Shown one piece after another: positions 14,522-21,826 of a DNA stretch of 64,000 bases; positions within the stretch are counted from its first letter, which is position 1; each line of letters begins with the position of its first letter. The translations under genes were made by a program, and so were the position numbers. The DNA comes from an uncultured Oscillospiraceae bacterium (GTDB taxonomy: Bacteria; Bacillota; Clostridia; Oscillospirales; Oscillospiraceae). The notes beneath the pieces were generated by a model. That model was not told the DNA's origin. It saw nothing but the letters and a program-made list of their open reading frames with translations, and made no database searches. Location: the NCBI GenBank assembly GCA_944385125.1, contig CALWVZ010000002.1, positions 1 to 64,000 on the forward strand, written 5' to 3'.

Positions 14522-16057
14522 TCACTCTGCCTCCTTTTTCATGTCCATAAGGGTGAACTTGGCCGCCAGGTCCCCCGACTGATAGGATGAGTTGTAGCCG
14601 GAGCCACGCATGGCGTGGCCGCCGCAGAAGTGCAGGCCGGGCAGGTGTTTCTCATTGTACATGCTCATGATGCGGGGCATCATGTTGTCCAGCCCCGTGA
14701 GCAGGTAGCCGTAGATGGTGCCCTGGGGCGAGCCGGTATAGTGGGCGTAAGTGACGGGAGTACCTATCTCTATCTCCTCTATGGCATCTCTTATCTTTGC
14801 ACCGGTGGCTTTCTCAAAAGCGTCTATCATCTGATTTGCCACCTTCTCCTTCAGATCGAAGTAATTCTCCTCAGTGGCCGCCTCACAGAAGCAGTCGGAG
14901 AAATACAGAGAGGTGAAATAGAGTATGCTGGTGCCCTCCGGGGAGCAGCCGGGCAGCCCGTTATTCAGACAGACCGTGACCTGGGCGGGATTGTCCAGAG
15001 TCTTCATGGCTTCAAACTCTGCCTTGGTGTCCAGACTGTTGTAGATAAAATAGCTGTAGTCCGTGAGACCCAGCTCCTGGGGGGATTTGTTCAGGCCCAG
15101 GAACATGGATACTCCCCTGCCTGCCAGGCTGCGGGCATTGGCAAGCTTCAGCTCCTCAGGAGGTATGCAATCCTTATCCACCATATGGCCGTAGACCTTG
15201 TGGGGGGAGGCGTTGCTGATGACATGGGAGGTCTCCACCTCCTTGCCGTCGGCAAAGCGGACTCCGGCCACCTTGCCGTCTTTGGTGATGATGTGCTCGG
15301 CCTCGCTGTTATACCAGATCTCGCCGCCCTTTTCCAGGATGGTATCCGCCAGGGCGCAGCTGATGCCGTGGGAGCGGGTCTTGGGTATCTGGGCGCCCAA
15401 TGTAATGTACAGGTTCACCATCAGGGCATAGTGGAGGAAGCTGAGCTGGTCTTCCGGGGCGCCCAGGTAGGACCAGTAGACATTCAGGATATCCTGGGCC
15501 TTTCTGGGCATCTTTATGGCTTTGAGCACCGTCTCCACGGGGTAGGCCGCAGTGCGCATAAAGTTGGGGTACTCGCTTTTAAGCACCGCCGTATCCGGGT
15601 TGCCCCGCATCTTGGTGAGATAGGCCATGGCCCGGCGGGACTCGTCGGCCAGGGCGAAGAAGGTCTCCACCGACTGACGGCTGCCGGGGACATAGCTCTC
15701 CATCTTGTCGGTAAACTCCTTTACGCCGAAGGGCATGGTATAGTCTTCCCCGGTGCTGAGAGTGATGGTGCGGAAGGCCTCCGGCACGGTGACGAACTCC
15801 AGCTTGTCCAGCACGCCCAGTTCTTCAAACAGAGCATACAGGTTCCCGCTGTTGCCGGGGGTCCCGAAGTCGCACAGCTCGTGGAGGGAGGCCTCAAACT
15901 CGAAGCGCCCCCGGATAAAGCTGGTGGCAAAGCCGCCGGGGAGATTGTGCCTCTCTGCCAGCAGCACCTTTTTCCCGGCGTTTGCCAGAGACAGCGCCGC
16001 CGCAAGTCCGCCGTTTCCGGCGCCGATGACGACGGCGTCATAGTGTAAAGCAGCCAT
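14522..16057 (-). CDS. CrtI-like FAD-dependent oxidoreductase (phytoene-desaturase superfamily)
   Basis: A 511-residue flavoprotein beginning MAALHYDAVVIGAGNGGLAA, a dinucleotide-binding GXGXXG fold, followed by the LLAERHNLPGGFATSF motif of the superfamily. The C-terminal motif LPGLHFCGGHAMRGSGYNSS is the FAD-closing region. The start at 16057 is supported by AAAGGTG; the in-frame codons up to 16099 overlap the promoter region. No carotenoid genes are nearby, so carotenoid desaturation is unlikely. With its 2Fe-2S reductase partner it probably oxidises or saturates another lipid-like substrate; this is inference. Confidence 0.8.
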   Translation of the reverse strand: MAALHYDAVVIGAGNGGLAAALSLANAGKKVLLAERHNLPGGFATSFIRGRFEFEASLHELCDFGTPGNSGNLYALFEELGVLDKLEFVTVPEAFRTITLSTGEDYTMPFGVKEFTDKMESYVPGSRQSVETFFALADESRRAMAYLTKMRGNPDTAVLKSEYPNFMRTAAYPVETVLKAIKMPRKAQDILNVYWSYLGAPEDQLSFLHYALMVNLYITLGAQIPKTRSHGISCALADTILEKGGEIWYNSEAEHIITKDGKVAGVRFADGKEVETSHVISNASPHKVYGHMVDKDCIPPEELKLANARSLAGRGVSMFLGLNKSPQELGLTDYSYFIYNSLDTKAEFEAMKTLDNPAQVTVCLNNGLPGCSPEGTSILYFTSLYFSDCFCEAATEENYFDLKEKVANQMIDAFEKATGAKIRDAIEEIEIGTPVTYAHYTGSPQGTIYGYLLTGLDNMMPRIMSMYNEKHLPGLHFCGGHAMRGSGYNSSYQSGDLAAKFTLMDMKKEAE

Positions 16058-16105
16058 GGAAATCACCTTTCCTTTCCAGTCTCGTTTTTTCTTTGACACA
16101 TTGTG

Positions 16106-16134
16106 ATTATATTATATCTCACCTTAAAATGGAA
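16106..16134 (-). promoter_or_regulatory. Promoter of the CrtI-like/reductase operon
   Basis: Weak TTCCAT (16129-16134), 17 bp, TATAAT (16106-16111); a second TATAAT overlaps at 16111-16116. Confidence 0.5.
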
Positions 16135-16175
16135 GCACGGAAAGTCCGGGAACGCCTTTTCAAATGTAAATTTTT

Positions 16176-17543
16176 TTACATGTCCAAAAGCCGGGCTCGC
16201 TCCCGTCTTTTGAGGATCAGCAGGTAGCCCAGGCACAGGAGGAAATTCACCAGAGCCGAGACAGGCACCGCCAGGCTTATGAGGAACATTCCCGTGTCCG
16301 GCAGGCGGCTGAGGTAGTAGGACAGAGGTATGCGCACCAGGAAGGCTGAGGCCAGGCCCTGGGCCATGACAAAGGCGGTGTGCTCCCGGCCGTTAAAGTA
16401 GCCCAGGAAGCAGAACACCACGGAGCATATCACATATTCTATGCCGCTGCCCCGGAGGTAATCCGCAGTGGCTGCAATGACCTGGGGGTCGTTTTCAAAG
16501 ATGGAGGCCAGCAGGCTGCCCCCGAAAAAGGTGAGCAGGAACATGGCCGTGCCAAAAAGCAGGGAGATGAGAGAGGCCAGATACAGGGCCCGGTCCGCCC
16601 GCTGCCGGTTCCCCGCCCCCATATTCTGGGCCACGAAGCCGGACAGGGCAGACATGAAGGCCATGGGCACTATGGACAGGAAAGCGAAGAGCTTTTCCGC
16701 TATACCCACTCCCGCAGAGGCTATAAGGCCCAGGGTGTTCACGATACCCGTAATTATCAGGAAGGACAGGCTGGTCAGGAAGTCCTGAAGGGCGATGGGG
16801 GCCCCGACCCGGAGTATGCCGGGCACGCTGCCGCCGCCCCGGCGCAAATGCTCCCTCACGGAAAAAGGCAGGGGATGGCGGCGCATATAGTTCAGGGAGA
16901 AGAACACGCTCACGGCCTGAGCCAACACCGTGGCCAGCGCGGCTCCCGAGGCGGCCATATTGAAGCCCCCCACAAAGAGGATATCCAGCACCACGTTCAC
17001 CAGGCAGGCTATGGACACGAAGATGAAGGGGGAGCGGGAATTGCCTATGCCCCGGAAGATGCCGCTGATGCCGTTGTAGGCGGTGATGAAAACTATGCCC
17101 CCGGAGCAGATGCGGATATACCGTATCGTCTCCGGCACCGCTTCCTCCGGCACGTTCAGCAGCTCCGCCACCTGGGGGGCAAAGGCCAGCATCAGCCCGG
17201 TGAGAACTATGGCGCTCAGGGCAAAGAGCCGTATCTGGCCGGCCACCACCTCCCCCGCCGTCTTCCTGTCTCCGGCGCCTATGGCCTTGCCCACCAGCAC
17301 CGTCACCCCCATGGTCAGGCCGCTTATAAGCCCGGTGAGCACCTGCATGGCCTGGCTGCCGGTGGCCACGGCGGAGACGCTGGCCGTGGGGGAATAGTGG
17401 CCAACCACCGCCAGGTCCACCCCGCCGTAGAGAGCCTGGAGCAGCAGGGAAAGCATCAGCGGCAGGGCAAAGAGCACAAGGGGCCTCAGTATCGGCCCGG
17501 TGAGAAAAGCGTTATTTTCCTGCTGCGTATGGTCCCCGTTCAT
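16176..17543 (-). CDS. MATE-family multidrug/sodium antiporter
   Basis: A 455-residue, 12-TM exporter. NorM/DinF-type motifs are visible: FLTGPILRPLVLFALPLM at the N-terminus, GGVDLAVVGHYSP, TGSQAMQVLTGLISGLTMGVTVLVG, and FRGIGNSRSPF. The start at 17543 is fixed by GGAGG 6 nt upstream; a longer frame to 17672 would be encoded by a mobile element and is rejected. The substrate cannot be predicted. Its mRNA leader carries a terminator-type hairpin and has been invaded by a mobile element (17590-17843), so its expression may be altered. Confidence 0.9.
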   Translation of the reverse strand: MNGDHTQQENNAFLTGPILRPLVLFALPLMLSLLLQALYGGVDLAVVGHYSPTASVSAVATGSQAMQVLTGLISGLTMGVTVLVGKAIGAGDRKTAGEVVAGQIRLFALSAIVLTGLMLAFAPQVAELLNVPEEAVPETIRYIRICSGGIVFITAYNGISGIFRGIGNSRSPFIFVSIACLVNVVLDILFVGGFNMAASGAALATVLAQAVSVFFSLNYMRRHPLPFSVREHLRRGGGSVPGILRVGAPIALQDFLTSLSFLIITGIVNTLGLIASAGVGIAEKLFAFLSIVPMAFMSALSGFVAQNMGAGNRQRADRALYLASLISLLFGTAMFLLTFFGGSLLASIFENDPQVIAATADYLRGSGIEYVICSVVFCFLGYFNGREHTAFVMAQGLASAFLVRIPLSYYLSRLPDTGMFLISLAVPVSALVNFLLCLGYLLILKRRERARLLDM

Positions 17544-17579
17544 AGTCATCCTCCAAATTTTACTCACTGCTATGCAGCA

Positions 17580-17614
17580 AAATAGAAAAAGCCAACAAGC
17601 ATACACTTGTTGGC
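17580..17614 (-). terminator. Terminator-type hairpin in the MATE leader (possible attenuator)
   Basis: On the minus strand GCCAACAAG...CTTGTTGGC is followed by TTTTTCTATTTT, about 45 nt upstream of the MATE ribosome site. It is one arm of the duplicated hairpin around copy A. In the uninterrupted leader it could form an attenuator. Confidence 0.55.
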
Positions 17615-17843
17615 GCAGCTTGTCGAAGAAGGCCAAGCCTTCTTCGACAAAAGGGCTTGCACTTCGCTCCATGCCTCAGTTGTACGCCAGAGGCGTACAA
17701 TTCGACACTTCGCTCCGTGAGAAGTGTTTTCTGCGACGTACACGCCGCCGCAGAAAACGATTTAAATTATTTTTTCGCTGCGGCGAAAAAACTCTGCGAG
17801 GCTTTTTCGACAGTCTCAGCCAACAAGCATACACTTGTTGGCG
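17590..17843 (+). mobile_element. Palindromic MITE-like element, copy A, flanked by duplicated hairpin
   Basis: A 202-bp core (17616-17817) lies between two identical 26-bp direct repeats (17590-17615 and 17818-17843). Each repeat is a complete hairpin, GCCAACAAG-loop-CTTGTTGGC. Core ends are imperfect inverted repeats around TGTCGAA-AA-GC. Inside are at least five stems: TTGTCGAAGAAGGC/GCCTTCTTCGACAA, TTGTACGCC/GGCGTACAA, CACTTC/GAAGTG, TTTTCTGCG/CGCAGAAAA and TTTTTTCGC/GCGAAAAAA. It encodes no credible protein. The core looks identical to copy C. Confidence 0.85.
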
Positions 17844-17851
17844 ATAATGTA

Positions 17852-17875
17852 TCAAACGAAGTACCCTCGGTACAT
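17852..17875 (-). CDS. Possible 7-codon leader ORF of the MATE gene
   Basis: ATG 17875 to TGA 17852 reads MYRGYFV. It starts about 5 nt after the -10 box, so it would be nearly leaderless. Its codons also form a GTACC-GAG-GGTAC hairpin. With the terminator hairpin downstream it has the layout of a drug-responsive attenuation leader. There is no direct proof of translation. Confidence 0.3.
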   Translation of the reverse strand: MYRGYFV

Positions 17876-17879
17876 GAAT

Positions 17880-17907
17880 ATTTTACCACAAGGAGGGGAA
17901 AAGTCAA
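17880..17907 (-). promoter_or_regulatory. Promoter of the MATE gene
   Basis: TTGACT (17902-17907), 16 bp, TAAAAT (17880-17885). Copy A lies between this promoter and the coding region. Confidence 0.65.
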
Positions 17908-17959
17908 GGTTTTTAACTGTATCTTAACGCCTGCAGTCCCTTAGCCCCCTCCCGGGCTG

Positions 17960-17988
17960 TTGACAAGAAGCTTTGTTTAAGCTATACT
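17960..17988 (+). promoter_or_regulatory. Promoter of the CNNM/CorC gene
   Basis: TTGACA (17960-17965), 17 bp, TATACT (17983-17988). Leader of about 220 nt. Confidence 0.9.
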
Positions 17989-18028
17989 TTTTATCGCTAC
18001 ATTTAAAAAAGGAGGTCGGTCTCATATA

Positions 18029-18094
18029 ATGGACAGCGGCGACAGTGACCCCGGCAGTAAGCCCAAGGCCATAATCATATACCTTTTGGAATAG
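18029..18094 (+). CDS. Asp/Pro-rich leader ORF upstream of CNNM gene
   Basis: ATG 18029 to TAG 18094 encodes 21 residues starting MDSGDSDPGSKPK and ending AIIIYLLE. GGAGGT lies 12 nt upstream. Acidic residues with Asp-Pro and Lys-Pro resemble magnesium-sensing leader peptides such as MgtL, and also the MDPDP-type N-termini of CNNM proteins, so it may be a leader peptide or a relic. Its codons GGCCATA (18067-18073) can pair with TATGGTC (18135-18141), which is followed by TGTGTTTTTTT. Confidence 0.55.
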   Translation: MDSGDSDPGSKPKAIIIYLLE

Positions 18095-18152
18095 GCAGGC
18101 TGGCACTCGTGGCATCTTTTGATGTGTCACGGGCTATGGTCTGTGTTTTTTT
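18067..18152 (+). promoter_or_regulatory. Candidate attenuator in the CNNM leader
   Basis: A long-range stem GGCCATA/TATGGTC encloses a CGTG-type inner hairpin (about 18109-18131) and ends in a seven-T run (18145-18152). The 5' arm lies within the leader ORF, so ribosome position would decide whether the stem forms. This is inference from base pairing. Confidence 0.45.
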
Positions 18153-18213
18153 ATATCTTAGGCCCTTGGCCATCCAAGGAGTAAAACAGTTTTTGAAAGA
18201 GGTTCAGTAAAAT

Positions 18214-19551
18214 ATGGGCTCATCCCTGGTATTCCTGTTTTTTATTCAGATAGTTCTTATTGCTCTCAACGCCGTCTTTGCCAGCGCCGAGATAGCCGTG
18301 CTGACGGTGAGCGAGGCCAAGCTGGAGCGTATGGCCCAGCAGGGCAACAAGCGGGCAGGGCGGCTCTTCCGCCTGACCCGGGAGCCGGCCAAATTCCTGG
18401 CCACCATCCAGGTGGCAATTACCCTCTCCGGCTTTCTGGGCAGCGCCTTCGCCGCCGACAATTTCTCCGACCCCCTGGTGGACCTTATCCTGGGTCTGGG
18501 AGTAAACATCCCCAGAGCTTCTCTGGATGTTATCGCAGTGGTGCTCATCACCCTTATCCTCTCCTATATCACCCTTATCTTCGGCGAGCTGGTGCCCAAG
18601 CGCATTGCCATGAAGCGCAGCGAGCAGATAGCCATGGGCATCTCCGGCCTGGTCAGCGGTATCTCCGTGGCCTTCAAGCCCCTGGTGTGGCTGCTCAGCG
18701 TATCCACCAACCTGGTTCTGCGCCTGTGCGGCATCGACCCCAACGAGGCGGAGGACCAGGTCAGCGAGGAAGAGATACGCATGATGGTGGACGCCGGCAG
18801 CGAGAAGGGCACCATCGACCATCAGGAAAAGGAATTCATCCAGAATGTCTTTGAATTCAACGACATCATGGTAGGCAATATCTCCACCCACCGCACCGAT
18901 GTGATCGTTCTCTGGCTGGAAGACAGCGACCAGGTCTGGGAAAAGACCATACATGAGAGCCGCCACACCCTCTACCCCGTCTGCGACGGCTCCCCGGATA
19001 AAATCGTGGGCATACTCAACGCCAAGGACTATTTCCGCCTGAACGACAAGTCCCGGCAAAGCGTAATGTCCCAGGCAGTCCATCCCGCCTATTTCGTGCC
19101 CGAGACAATAAAGGCTGACCTGCTGTTTCGCAATATGAAAAAGACCCGGAACACCATGGCGGTGGTCATGGACGAATACGGCGGCATGGTGGGCATAATA
19201 ACCCTCTACGACCTTATTGAGGAACTGGTGGGGGACCTGGGAGATGAGCCCGACGACCCCGGCGACCCGGAGCCCTATATCGAGAAGCTGGATGGCGGAC
19301 TGTGGAGACTGGTGGGAAATGTGCCGCTGAAGGACATCCACGAGGCCACAGGCCTGGAGCTCTGTTCCGAGGACTATGACACCTTTACCGGCTTTGTCTT
19401 TGACGCCCTGGGCACCATCCCCGACAACGGGGAGCAGGACATCCAGCTGGAGCTGAAGGGCATGAGGATACATATAAGCCGCATCCTGGACCACCAGGTG
19501 GACCTGGCCACCATTGCCGTCCCCACGGAGCCGGAAGCCGCCGAGGACTGA
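18214..19551 (+). CDS. CNNM/CorC (HlyC) family transporter-like protein
   Basis: A 445-residue membrane protein of the CNNM/YhdP/MpfA group, linked to magnesium (or cobalt) export. Residues about 1-185 form the CNNM transmembrane domain (NAVFASAEIAVLTVSEAKLERMAQQGNKRAGRL; ELVPKRIAMKRSEQIA). Two CBS domains span about 205-330 (HRTDVIVLWLED; YPVCDGSPDKIVGILNAKDYF; MAVVMDEYGGMVGIITLYDLIEELVGD). A CorC/HlyC C-terminal domain follows (DGGLWRLVGNVPLKDI). Start ATG 18214 has GAGGT 10 nt upstream. The 3' end carries a small tandem duplication that repeats GAGGACTGAG after the stop. Confidence 0.9.
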   Translation: MGSSLVFLFFIQIVLIALNAVFASAEIAVLTVSEAKLERMAQQGNKRAGRLFRLTREPAKFLATIQVAITLSGFLGSAFAADNFSDPLVDLILGLGVNIPRASLDVIAVVLITLILSYITLIFGELVPKRIAMKRSEQIAMGISGLVSGISVAFKPLVWLLSVSTNLVLRLCGIDPNEAEDQVSEEEIRMMVDAGSEKGTIDHQEKEFIQNVFEFNDIMVGNISTHRTDVIVLWLEDSDQVWEKTIHESRHTLYPVCDGSPDKIVGILNAKDYFRLNDKSRQSVMSQAVHPAYFVPETIKADLLFRNMKKTRNTMAVVMDEYGGMVGIITLYDLIEELVGDLGDEPDDPGDPEPYIEKLDGGLWRLVGNVPLKDIHEATGLELCSEDYDTFTGFVFDALGTIPDNGEQDIQLELKGMRIHISRILDHQVDLATIAVPTEPEAAED

Positions 19552-19585
19552 GTGTGCACGGAGGACTGAGTCTGCACCACAGCAA

Positions 19586-19618
19586 AAGGGTATCGCATCA
19601 TCTGCGATACCCTTTTTT
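19586..19618. terminator. Bidirectional terminator
   Basis: 12-bp stem AAGGGTATCGCA/TGCGATACCCTT with T-runs on both strands, between the convergent CNNM and lipoprotein genes. Confidence 0.9.
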
Positions 19619-19632
19619 CAAAGTTTATAAAG

Positions 19633-20250
19633 TCATTCGCCGATCTCTCTGTCCGTAAACCTCACCGTCACGGCCTGCACCAGATCCATACCCTCAAAAA
19701 GGGACACATCGAAATAATCCCCGGCCGTATAGCTGCGCATACTTGTCCCGCTGTCGTAGACCATAAGGGCCAGGGGGATCTCCTCATTCAACTCAATGGC
19801 TTGAAATTCCGTCAGATAGGCCTTGGTGCTGCCTAAGGGCTCCTGCTCCAACTCTATCTTCTCCGAGCTGAACGAGCCCCGCCCGGCACAGTTTATATTG
19901 AAGTCAATGCTGTAATTGTCCCTCAGCTCCATAGCTATGGTCCCGGATAGTTCGGATACCGGCTGACGTTCCGTTCCAATGGACATGGCTCCGCTTCCCG
20001 TGACTTCCCAGGCGCCTGCATCCGTGAGACGGCAGGCAGTTACCTCTATGGTGATGGCTTCCTCCGGGGCAAGGAAGGCAAAAAGTCTTGCGCTGTCCTC
20101 CATGCCGAAGGCCCCCAGCAGCTCCTGCTGGTCCTGGGAAAGCTCATAGGGCGCAACGCCCTCATCTTTGGGTATGCCGGATTGTGTCTCTTCCCGGGAA
20201 CAGCCGCACAGGAGCAGCGCAAGGCTCAGCAGCAGCAATATCCGCTTCAT
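19633..20250 (-). CDS. Lipoprotein of unknown function
   Basis: A 205-residue secreted lipoprotein: signal peptide MKRILLLLSLALLLCGC with the lipidated Cys at residue 17. GGAGG lies upstream of the ATG. The mature part is acidic with alternating beta-type segments (EAITIEVTACRL, GAWEVTGSGAMSI, NYSIDFNINCAG) and no recognised motif. It stands alone with its own promoter, convergent with the CNNM gene. No family was recognised. Confidence 0.75.
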   Translation of the reverse strand: MKRILLLLSLALLLCGCSREETQSGIPKDEGVAPYELSQDQQELLGAFGMEDSARLFAFLAPEEAITIEVTACRLTDAGAWEVTGSGAMSIGTERQPVSELSGTIAMELRDNYSIDFNINCAGRGSFSSEKIELEQEPLGSTKAYLTEFQAIELNEEIPLALMVYDSGTSMRSYTAGDYFDVSLFEGMDLVQAVTVRFTDREIGE

Positions 20251-20293
20251 GGCTTTTTCCTCCTCTCAGGTCCTGAGCTTTCATTCTGTTTTT

Positions 20294-20321
20294 ATTTTAC
20301 CATAGTCCCTGGAGTTTTCAA
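20294..20321 (-). promoter_or_regulatory. Promoter of lipoprotein gene
   Basis: TTGAAA (20316-20321), 16 bp, TAAAAT (20294-20299). Confidence 0.65.
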
Positions 20322-20365
20322 ATTGTTTTTGCGGTATTTTACCCTCACGGCTTTCCATGGCAAAA

Positions 20366-20402
20366 CGCCGGCCACAGGATTTGCATAATCCTGTGGCCGG
20401 CG
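20366..20402 (-). terminator. Terminator after DAHP synthase gene
   Basis: 15-bp perfect stem CGCCGGCCACAGGAT/ATCCTGTGGCCGGCG with a short TTTTG tail on the minus strand. Confidence 0.75.
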
Positions 20403-20417
20403 CTGTTTGTTCAGTTT

Positions 20418-21449
20418 TTACAGCATCTCCGCCAAGTCGCAGATGAGGCTGCGGCTCTTGTCCCAGCCCAGGCAGGCGTCGGTGATGGACTTGCCGTAGC
20501 AGCCCCCGCCCACGCTCTGGGCCCCATCCTCGATGTAGCTCTCTATCATCAGGCCCTTTACCAGCTTGCCCACCTGGGCGTTGAGCCGGCGGTTGAGCAG
20601 GATCTCCTTGGCAATGCGTATCTGTTCCAGAGGCTGCTTGCCGGAGTTGGAGTGGTTGCAGTCGATGATGACGGCGGGGTTGGTGAGCCCCGGGTTCTCC
20701 TCGTAGAATTGGCTCACCAGGAGGATATCCTCATAGTGGTAATTGGGGTGGCTGTGGCCCTGCTTGTTCACATAGCCTCTCAGGATGGCATGGGCATAGG
20801 GATTGCCCTGGGAGTGTACCTCCCAGCCCCGGTATATGAAGGTGTGCTTATCCTGGGCGGCGGTAATGGCGTTCATCATCACGGTAAAGTCCCCTGAGGT
20901 GGGGTTCTTCATGCCCACGGGCACCTCTATGCCGCTGGAGGTAAGGCGGTGCTGCTGGTTCTCCACGGAGCGGGCGCCTACGGCTACATAGCCCAGGATG
21001 TCGTCCAGGTATTTATAGTTCTCGGTGTACAGCATCTCGTCGGCGCAGGTGAAGCCGGTCTCCCGGACCACCCGCATGTGCAGGCTGCGTATAGCTATGA
21101 GGCCCTTGAACATGTCCGGCTTGTGGCCCGGGTCCGGCTGGTGCAGCATGCCCTTGTAGCCCTTGCCGGTGGTACGGGGCTTATTGGTATAGCAGCGGGG
21201 CACGATAAAAATTTTATCCTTCACTTCCTCCTGCACACTGCGCAGCCTGTCCATATAGTCCAGAACACTGTCCGGGTTGTCGGCGGAGCAGGGGCCGATG
21301 ATGAGCAGCAGCCTGTCATCCCTGCCGGAAAGTATTTTCTTGAGCTGTATGTCTCTCTCTTCAAAGCACCTGGCCATTTCCCCGGTGAGGGGGTACATCT
21401 CCTTGACCTCGGCGGGGATGGTGAGCTTGCGTACAAATTCCATGTTCAT
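20418..21449 (-). CDS. aroF: 3-deoxy-7-phosphoheptulonate (DAHP) synthase, type I (AroF/G/H)
   Basis: A 343-residue enzyme condensing phosphoenolpyruvate and erythrose 4-phosphate, the first step of aromatic amino acid synthesis. Signatures are LLIIGPCSADNPDSVLDYM, PRCYTNKPRTTGKGYKG, GARSVENQQHR, VGMKNPTSGDF and IIDCNHSNSGKQP, which include the PEP-, metal- and E4P-binding residues. Length equals E. coli AroG. TAGGAGAAAG precedes ATG 21449. It has its own strong promoter and terminator, hence monocistronic. No trp/tyr-type leader peptide was seen in its 45-nt leader, and feedback specificity cannot be read by eye. Confidence 0.95.
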   Translation of the reverse strand: MNMEFVRKLTIPAEVKEMYPLTGEMARCFEERDIQLKKILSGRDDRLLLIIGPCSADNPDSVLDYMDRLRSVQEEVKDKIFIVPRCYTNKPRTTGKGYKGMLHQPDPGHKPDMFKGLIAIRSLHMRVVRETGFTCADEMLYTENYKYLDDILGYVAVGARSVENQQHRLTSSGIEVPVGMKNPTSGDFTVMMNAITAAQDKHTFIYRGWEVHSQGNPYAHAILRGYVNKQGHSHPNYHYEDILLVSQFYEENPGLTNPAVIIDCNHSNSGKQPLEQIRIAKEILLNRRLNAQVGKLVKGLMIESYIEDGAQSVGGGCYGKSITDACLGWDKSRSLICDLAEML

Positions 21450-21500
21450 AGGGTCTTTCTCCTAACACCGGGCTTTTCTGCCCTTTCTGTCTTGCTGGAC

Positions 21501-21529
21501 ATTATATGCCCGCCGGGCCGCCTTGTCAA
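21501..21529 (-). promoter_or_regulatory. Promoter of DAHP synthase gene
   Basis: TTGACA (21524-21529), 17 bp, TATAAT (21501-21506). It lies immediately downstream of the duplicated terminator around mobile-element copy B. Confidence 0.9.
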
Positions 21530-21536
21530 CGGCAAA

Positions 21537-21788
21537 GGGCGCCGGAAAGCCCGGCGCCCTCAGCTTGTCGAAGAAGACATAGCCTTCTTCGACAAAAAAA
21601 GATTGCACTTCGCTCCATGCCTCGGTTGTACGCCAAAGGCGTACAATTCGACACTTCGCTCCGTGAGAAGTGTTTTCTGCGACGCACATGTCGCCGCAGA
21701 AAACGATTAAAATTATTTTTTCGCCGAGGCAAAAAAACTCTGCGAGGCTTTTTAGCCAGTCTCAGGGCGCCGGGATTTCCGGCGCCCT
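21537..21788 (+). mobile_element. Palindromic MITE-like element, copy B, flanked by two terminator hairpins
   Basis: A 203-bp core (21561-21763), diverged from copies A and C, lies between hairpins 21537-21560 and 21765-21788 with the same GGGCGCC/GGCGCCC stem. The left hairpin with its TTT tail serves the upstream minus-strand ABC operon. The two loops differ. The right hairpin matches the reverse complement of the left (one mismatch) better than its direct copy (four mismatches). The right end has decayed (GCCAG instead of GACAG). Confidence 0.85.
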
Positions 21789-21826
21789 GAGAAGCATAAA
21801 GCCGTTTTTTATTTTGGAGCCCCGGT

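Noticed and set aside
17544..17672. 43-codon N-terminal extension of the MATE protein
   Set aside because: It would be encoded by the mobile element and MATE leader; GGAGG fits the start at 17543.
17500..17847. Short open frames inside the repeat element (also 21506-21790 and 59545-59818)
   Set aside because: They are products of the palindromic repeat, differ between copies in length and flank, and have no ribosome site or known domain.
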